NCBI GenBank assembly: GCA_964490085.1
Contig: CAZBAO010000049.1
Coordinates: 1 to 12,145, forward strand
From: RGIG3009 sp964490085
GTDB lineage: Bacteria > Bacillota > Clostridia > Oscillospirales > Acutalibacteraceae
Reading direction: 5' to 3'
Length of the DNA: 12,145 nucleotides
The notes beneath the pieces were generated by a model. The model made no database searches and was not told the origin of the DNA. It saw nothing but the letters and a program-made list of their open reading frames with translations. Positions 8,203 through 12,145 of this stretch are shown one piece after another. Numbering within the stretch: the first letter of the stretch is position 1; each line of letters opens with the position of its first letter. The position numbers and the translations under genes were made by a program.

Positions 8203-8430
8203 CCTCTCCCGGAGGAAAAGGCAAGGCGTGGGGTTTCACAAATATTGAGGGTACTTGGCTCTCCCCTTGGGAGAGCTGGCACGGCATAGCCGTGACTGAG
8301 AGGGTACTTGGCTCTCCCTTTGGGAGAGGTAAGGGATTTTGTGCGAATGGGGAGGGCTGCACTCTTGGCTCTCCCTTTGGGAGAGCTGGCACGGCATAGC
8401 CGTGACTGAGAGGGTACTTGGCTCTCCCTT
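8203..8430. repeat. Cluster of dispersed hairpin repeats between the surface operon and glmS
   Basis: Bases 8254-8320 and 8364-8430 match at 66 of 67 positions, a 110-base period. Each unit has two hairpins in series: CTCTCCC(C/T)TTGGGAGAG and CACGGC-ATA-GCCGTG. These are followed by TGACTGAGAGGGTACTTGG and the start of another CTCTCCC arm. A third, variant segment (8294-8343) matches the left-edge copy at 31-80. Bases 8203-8240 (CTCTCCCGGAGG...) look like a decayed copy. Open frames here only translate the repeat. No transposase is encoded, so this may be a MITE/REP-like non-autonomous element or RNA-level structure. It may also stop transcription arriving from glmS. Confidence 0.8.
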
Positions 8431-8440
8431 CCCCCTTTCC

Positions 8441-8495
8441 GTCGCCAACGGCGACTCCTTCATTATTCATTATTCATCCTTCATTCTTCATTTCC
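8441..8495. repeat. Short hairpin plus 7-base tandem repeat just after glmS
   Basis: GTCGCC-AAC-GGCGAC (8441-8455) is a 6-bp hairpin. It is followed at 8461-8495 by five 7-base units: CATTATT, CATTATT, CATCCTT, CATTCTT and CATTTCC. The array ends 3 bases from the glmS stop. There is no clear U-tract, so a terminator role for glmS is possible but unproven. Confidence 0.7.
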
Positions 8496-8498
8496 GTT

Positions 8499-10319
8499 TC
8501 ATTCCACCGTCACCGATTTGGCTAAATTTTTCGGCTTGTCGATATCACAGCCCTTTTCCTTGGCAACGTAATACGCCAACAGCTGCAACGGCACGATCTC
8601 CGCGATCGGCGCAAGCAACGGCTCCATCGGCGGCACGAACAGCAACTCGTCGGCGATCGTCGCAAGCGTCGTTTTCCCCTTGAACGTCACCGCCAGTACC
8701 TCCGCACCGCGCGCTTTTACCTCCGCTATATTGCTGACGGTCTTGTCGGCAAGCGACTCGTTACAGCACAGTGCCACTACCGGCTGATGCTCGTCGATGA
8801 GCGCGATGGTTCCGTGCTTGAGCTCGCCCGCGGCGTAGCTTTCTGCGTGAATATACGAGATCTCCTTCATTTTCAGCGCACCCTCCAGCGCCACCGCGTG
8901 ATCGGTGTTTCGACCAATGAAAAACACCGACGCCGCCGAGCGGTACTTGCGCGCGAGCCGTTCTGTGGCGGAATTCATGTCCAGCGCGTTCTGCACGCGG
9001 TGCGGCAGCTGTTCCAGCTCACCGAGCAGACGGTCAAACTCAGCAGAACTCACCGTCCCCCGCCCGTGCGCCGCGTACAACGCAAACAGGTACAGCACCG
9101 CCAGCTGCGTGGTATACCCCTTGGTGGTCGCCACCGCGATCTCGGGCCCCGCGTGGGTATACAGCACGCGATCGGCAAGCGCCGCCACCGTACTGCCCAC
9201 CACGTTCACAATGCCGAGCGTTTTCGCGCCGCGTGCTTTGCCCTCCTTCATCGCCGCAATGGTATCCGCCGTCTCGCCGGATTGCGACAGCACGATGAGC
9301 AGCGTATGCTCGTCCATCAGCGGATCGCTGTATCGCAGCTCGCTCGCAAGCTCCACCTGCACGGGCAGACGGCACAGCGCCTCAATGGCGTATTTGCCCG
9401 CACACCCCGCGTAATAGGCAGACCCGCACGCGGTGATCACGATCCGGCGAACGTCGCGCAGATCGTCGGGTCGCACCTCGTCTAAGCAGATCCTTCCCCC
9501 CTGTATCCGCGGCGCCAACGTCGCGCGCACGGCGGCGGGCTGCTCGAAGATCTCCTTGAGCATAAAATGGTCAAACCCGTCCTTTTCGGCGGCTTGTATA
9601 TCCCACGCGACGTGCTGAAGAGGCTTGTCCACCGCCTGTCCCGCGCCGTTAAACACTGTCACACCGTCGGGAGTGAGTGCCGCGAACTCGCCGTCGTCCA
9701 GATACAAGACGCTCCGCGTATACGGCACCAGCGCCGTCACGTCCGACGCAAAATACTGCTCCCCGCTCGAAAGTCCCAGAATGAGCGGACTCGCCTCGCG
9801 CGCCGCAAACACCGTGTGCGGCGCATCGGCACACACCACCCCCAGCGCGTACGACCCCTGCAGGCGGGACACCGTCTTGATGACTGCCGCTTTCACGTCG
9901 CCCGCATAATACCGCTCCAGCAGATGCACGATCACCTCGGTATCCGTATCACTCTCAAAATGATACCCTTTGGCGGTAAGTTCTTCGCGCAGTGTTAGAT
10001 AGTTTTCAATGATCCCGTTGTGCACCACCGCAAACCGCCCGTCGTTGCTGACGTGCGGGTGTGCATTGACGTCGGTGGGCGCGCCGTGGGTCGCCCAGCG
10101 CGTATGCCCAATACCGATCGTCCCCGGTGTCAGCCTGCCGCCCTCGGTCTTCTCGCACAAATTCGCGATCCGCCCCGTCACCTTGCTGATACGGATCTGC
10201 CCCTCGTTCATCACAGCGATCCCCGCCGAATCGTATCCGCGGTACTCCAGCTTCAGAAGCCCCTCCAACAAGATCGGCGCCGCTGCCTGCGTGCCGACGT
10301 AGCCCACGATCCCACACAT
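8499..10319 (-). CDS. glmS: Glutamine--fructose-6-phosphate aminotransferase (isomerizing)
   Basis: This cytoplasmic enzyme converts fructose-6-phosphate and glutamine to glucosamine-6-phosphate and glutamate. It is the first committed step toward UDP-GlcNAc for peptidoglycan. At 606 residues it matches the family's usual length (about 600-610). The N-terminal glutaminase domain has the nucleophile Cys2 in MCGIVGYVG, HTRWATHG (72-79), NAHPH (85-89), HNGIIENY (100-107) and SDTDTE (123-128). Two SIS sugar-isomerase domains follow: ACGSAYYAG (297-305), LSQSGET (344-350), ATTKGYTTQL (397-406), then EGALKMKEISYIHAESYAAGELKHG (479-503). Glu486 and His502 lie where the catalytic Glu/His are expected. 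The C-terminus KPKNLAKSVTVE supplies the active-site Lys601. No key residue is missing. The ATG at 10319 has AAAGGAGG (10334-10327) 7 bases upstream. The gene is divergent from the ywlG-like gene; its promoter is unclear, with a weak candidate TTCGTT-17-TAGGAT at 10443-10415. Confidence 0.98.
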   Translation of the reverse strand: MCGIVGYVGTQAAAPILLEGLLKLEYRGYDSAGIAVMNEGQIRISKVTGRIANLCEKTEGGRLTPGTIGIGHTRWATHGAPTDVNAHPHVSNDGRFAVVHNGIIENYLTLREELTAKGYHFESDTDTEVIVHLLERYYAGDVKAAVIKTVSRLQGSYALGVVCADAPHTVFAAREASPLILGLSSGEQYFASDVTALVPYTRSVLYLDDGEFAALTPDGVTVFNGAGQAVDKPLQHVAWDIQAAEKDGFDHFMLKEIFEQPAAVRATLAPRIQGGRICLDEVRPDDLRDVRRIVITACGSAYYAGCAGKYAIEALCRLPVQVELASELRYSDPLMDEHTLLIVLSQSGETADTIAAMKEGKARGAKTLGIVNVVGSTVAALADRVLYTHAGPEIAVATTKGYTTQLAVLYLFALYAAHGRGTVSSAEFDRLLGELEQLPHRVQNALDMNSATERLARKYRSAASVFFIGRNTDHAVALEGALKMKEISYIHAESYAAGELKHGTIALIDEHQPVVALCCNESLADKTVSNIAEVKARGAEVLAVTFKGKTTLATIADELLFVPPMEPLLAPIAEIVPLQLLAYYVAKEKGCDIDKPKNLAKSVTVE

Positions 10320-10324
10320 AAGCC

Positions 10325-10359
10325 GTCCTCCTTTATCCTAACTAATAGGATGGACGGAC
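10325..10359 (-). promoter_or_regulatory. Leader hairpin that would mask the glmS Shine-Dalgarno
   Basis: In the glmS transcript, ATCCTA pairs with TAGGAT around a 5-base loop (10335-10351). After an AAA bulge, the GGAGGAC holding the SD pairs with GTCCGTCC with one bulged G. The total is 13 base pairs and the whole SD is buried. Such a hairpin could lower translation until opened by a ligand, protein or RNA. Alternatively, on the plus strand the same stem is followed by TTTTT (10360-10364) and could stop antisense transcription. The pairing is directly visible; the role is inferred. Confidence 0.55.
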
Positions 10360-10397
10360 TTTTTCGGTTTCATTCCGCGAAAACTGCAGAAACCCTC

Positions 10398-10426
10398 TTG
10401 CCTACCCCTGCCGTATCCTATATAAT
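10398..10426 (+). promoter_or_regulatory. Sigma-A-type promoter of the ywlG-like gene
   Basis: TTGCCT (10398-10403) and a perfect TATAAT (10421-10426) are separated by 17 bases. The predicted transcription start is near 10433, about 41 bases before the ATG at 10474. Confidence 0.8.
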
Positions 10427-10453
10427 GGTATCGTATGAACGAACAGCGATACC
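10427..10453. promoter_or_regulatory. Inverted repeat over the ywlG transcription start (possible operator)
   Basis: GGTATCG (10427-10433) and CGATACC (10447-10453) form perfect 7-base inverted arms, 13 bases apart, directly downstream of the -10 box. Most of the left arm lies before the predicted start of transcription. A DNA operator for a dimeric repressor therefore fits better than an RNA hairpin. The regulator is unknown. Confidence 0.4.
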
Positions 10454-10473
10454 GTTGGATGAAGGAGAATACG

Positions 10474-11019
10474 ATGCTTAACGAAATTTACGAACAAACC
10501 TACGCGGCCATACAAGAGTTGTGCGAAAGAGCAAAACTGAAAGCAGGTAACCTCGTTGTCGTCGGTTGCTCCACCAGTGAGGTGGCAGGCGATACCATCG
10601 GCACCAATTCCAGTCCCGAAATCGCCGCGGAGATCTTCCGCGCGCTGTATGAGTATACCACTGCCAACGGTTTACACCTTGCCGTGCAGTGCTGTGAACA
10701 CCTCAATCGCGCCATCATCACCGAACGGCAGGCGGTTCCGTTTTTAGAGCCGGTCAACGTCGTACCGCAGCCCAAAGCGGGCGGCTCGCTGGCAACGCAG
10801 GCATACTCAGCATTCCGCGATCCCGTGGCGGTGGAAGAGATCCAGGCGGACGCCGGCCTTGATATCGGCTTTACGCTGATCGGTATGCACCTGAAACGGG
10901 TAGCCGTCCCCCTGCGTTTGGTAAACGACACCATCGGCGGTGCCACGGTGCTTGCCGCCCGCACACGGCCGAAATTCATCGGCGGCGCGCGCGCCGTCTA
11001 CGACGAAAAACGCCTTTAA
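10474..11019 (+). CDS. ywlG: YwlG/UPF0340 (DUF436) family protein
   Basis: This 181-residue protein belongs to a conserved Firmicutes family whose biochemical role is not established. Family features visible are VVVGCSTSEVAGDTIGTNSS near the N-terminus, AVQCCEHLNRAIITER, VVPQPKAGGSLATQAY, DIGFTLIGMHLKRVAVPLR and the tail ARTRPKFIGGARAVYD. The conserved Cys, Glu and His residues are intact and the length matches the family (about 180). The ATG at 10474 has AAGGAG (10462-10467) with 6-base spacing. An in-frame ATG at 10435 sits at the predicted transcription start with no ribosome binding site and was rejected. The gene is transcribed alone, divergent from glmS, from its own strong promoter, and ends at a hairpin before the convergent ATPase gene. 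No signal peptide or membrane segment is seen, so it is probably cytoplasmic. Confidence 0.93.
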   Translation: MLNEIYEQTYAAIQELCERAKLKAGNLVVVGCSTSEVAGDTIGTNSSPEIAAEIFRALYEYTTANGLHLAVQCCEHLNRAIITERQAVPFLEPVNVVPQPKAGGSLATQAYSAFRDPVAVEEIQADAGLDIGFTLIGMHLKRVAVPLRLVNDTIGGATVLAARTRPKFIGGARAVYDEKRL

Positions 11020-11053
11020 TTCCGGACACCGATAAAACCGAATACACATCACG

Positions 11054-11088
11054 AAAGGCATCGTACTATCGCTTAGTACGATGCCTTT
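11054..11088. terminator. Bidirectional hairpin between convergent genes
   Basis: AAAGGCATCGTACTA (11054-11068) and its exact complement (11074-11088) form a 15-bp stem with a 5-base loop. The hairpin sits between the stop of the ywlG-like gene (11019) and the stop of the ATPase gene (11106), so it can serve both strands. The T-tract after the stem is short (TTT, part of the stem itself, on each strand), so termination strength is uncertain. Confidence 0.75.
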
Positions 11089-11105
11089 CCGTATGGTTCT
11101 GTATA

Positions 11106-12145
11106 TTATAGTTTTTTTACGAACAAAGCACGAATCGCATTAAGAACGGCAAGGATCATCACGCCGACGTCGGCGAAAATGGCGATCCACATATTTGCCG
11201 CACCGAAAGCAACGAAAATGAGGGAAAGAATCTTAACAGCAATCGCAAATCCAATGTTCTGATGAACGATTCTCAGGCACTTGCGGGAGATCTTGATTGC
11301 CTTTGCAATTTTCAGCGGGTCATCGTCCATCAAAACAATATCGGCGGCTTCAATGGCTGCATCTGAACCCATAGCACCCATAGCAATACCGATATCCGCA
11401 CGGGAAAGCACAGGAGCATCGTTGATACCGTCGCCAACGAACGCAAGCTTTGCCTTTCCGCGCTTGGAAGAAAGAAGCTCTTCCACTTTGTCAACTTTAT
11501 CGCCCGGCAAAAGCTCGCTGTAAACGGTATCGATGCCAAGTGAACCTGCGACCTGCTCGGCTACCGCCTTTGCATCGCCGGTGAGCATAACCGTTTTTTG
11601 AACTCCTGCCTTTTTAAGCTCCGCCATCGCCTTAGCGGAGGAGGGCTTGATCACATCGGAGATAACGATGTGTCCGGCATATTCGTTATCGATTGCTATA
11701 TGGATAATCGTTCCTACGTGATGACAGTCGGAATAAGGGACACCGATCCGCTTCATCAGCTTGTCATTACCGGCCGCAACCAAACGTCCGTCAACCTTGG
11801 CAATCACGCCGTTGCCGCTGATTTCTTCCACTTCACTGACTCTGCTTCTGTCAAGCTCTAAACCGTAGGCACGCTGTAAGCTTTGTGCAATGGGATGAGA
11901 GGATGCAATTTCGGCAAGGGCGGCGTATTCGATCAGCTTTTCTTCCGGCAGTTCATTGTGATGAATGGCGGTAACTTCAAACACACCCTGCGTCAGCGTA
12001 CCCGTCTTATCAAATACCACGTAACCGGTCTGGGACAGTGCTTCCAAATAGTTTGACCCCTTGACTAAGACGCCCTCCTTGCTTGCTCCGCCGATACCGG
12101 CAAAGAAGCTGAGCGGAACGCTGATAACAAGCGCACAGGGACAGC
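11106..12145 (-). CDS. P1B-type heavy-metal ATPase (Zn/Cd/Pb exporter type), 5' end outside window
   Basis: The 3' part of the gene gives 345 residues; the N-terminal metal-binding domain and first membrane segments lie beyond the window. The fragment opens at the edge with the CPC motif of the metal-binding membrane helix. It continues through DKTGTLTQ (phosphorylated Asp45 of the fragment), the SSHPIAQSL motif typical of heavy-metal ATPases, MLTGD and VGDGINDAP. The last two membrane helices contain AVKILSL and FADVGVMILAVLNAIR. CPC with a Lys in the penultimate helix and DxG in the last is the signature of ZntA/CadA-like pumps (P1B-2). These use ATP to export Zn2+, Cd2+ or Pb2+. TTG at 12047 begins a shorter open frame but is an internal Leu codon in YLEALSQ, as the frame continues upstream to the edge. 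By eye its base composition is less GC-rich than glmS. Confidence 0.95.
   Translation of the reverse strand, partial: CPCALVISVPLSFFAGIGGASKEGVLVKGSNYLEALSQTGYVVFDKTGTLTQGVFEVTAIHHNELPEEKLIEYAALAEIASSHPIAQSLQRAYGLELDRSRVSEVEEISGNGVIAKVDGRLVAAGNDKLMKRIGVPYSDCHHVGTIIHIAIDNEYAGHIVISDVIKPSSAKAMAELKKAGVQKTVMLTGDAKAVAEQVAGSLGIDTVYSELLPGDKVDKVEELLSSKRGKAKLAFVGDGINDAPVLSRADIGIAMGAMGSDAAIEAADIVLMDDDPLKIAKAIKISRKCLRIVHQNIGFAIAVKILSLIFVAFGAANMWIAIFADVGVMILAVLNAIRALFVKKL

Noticed and set aside
8203..8430. Possible CRISPR array
   Set aside because: The repeated units are long, contain two internal hairpins, differ in arrangement and lack unique spacers of even length; no cas gene is present.
8144..8470. 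108- and 75-codon minus-strand frames in the repeat cluster
   Set aside because: The translations only repeat the sequence of the hairpin elements (LPKGEP-like runs) and overlap the operon promoter region.
10320..10473. glmS ribozyme upstream of glmS
   Set aside because: The space is too short and the conserved core could not be found by eye; only the SD-masking hairpin is visible.
10435..10473. Earlier ATG for the ywlG-like gene
   Set aside because: It sits at the predicted transcription start with no SD; AAGGAG at 10462-10467 points to the ATG at 10474, which also fits family length.

Overview
The window looks like a chromosomal segment of a Gram-positive, probably gut-dwelling member of the Firmicutes, most likely in the Clostridia/Oscillospirales range. 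This is inferred from AGGAGG-type ribosome binding sites, sigma-A-like promoters, a lipoprotein with a Thr-rich linker, a large surface protein with a sortase-like tail, and a YwlG/DUF436 gene. An intergenic repeat resembles elements I recall from such genomes. Genus cannot be fixed from this sequence alone.

Layout. Positions 1-147 hold one copy of a dispersed repeat and a strong minus-strand terminator. Positions 161-8141 form a two-gene minus-strand operon with its own promoter (8113-8141). It encodes a 557-residue lipoprotein with a right-handed beta-helix domain (TTG start at 8073), followed 56 bases later by a 2060-residue secreted protein. That protein has four GLUG-rich modules, three cadherin-like beta-sandwich domains, and a C-terminal PxTG/membrane/basic tail. 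Positions 8203-8495 are intergenic: a cluster of hairpin repeats and a 7-base tandem repeat. Positions 8499-10319 encode GlmS on the minus strand. Positions 10320-10473 are a divergent control region. Positions 10474-11019 encode a YwlG/DUF436 protein on the plus strand. A 15-bp hairpin (11054-11088) separates it from the convergent 3' part of a Zn/Cd/Pb-type P1B ATPase, which runs off the right edge.

How the parts may work together. The lipoprotein and the giant protein share one promoter and terminator, and both are predicted to be displayed on the outside of the cell. This suggests one surface function such as adhesion or glycan binding or processing, but no catalytic site is recognisable. 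GlmS makes glucosamine-6-phosphate for peptidoglycan precursors. Its leader holds a hairpin that would cover the Shine-Dalgarno sequence, and no glmS ribozyme is visible. The ywlG-like gene and the ATPase show no functional link to the surface operon.

The points most worth a second look are the near-identical repeats bracketing the surface operon, the SD-masking hairpin of glmS, the palindrome upstream of the surface-operon promoter, and the architecture of the giant protein. No CRISPR array, RNA gene or insertion sequence with a transposase was seen.
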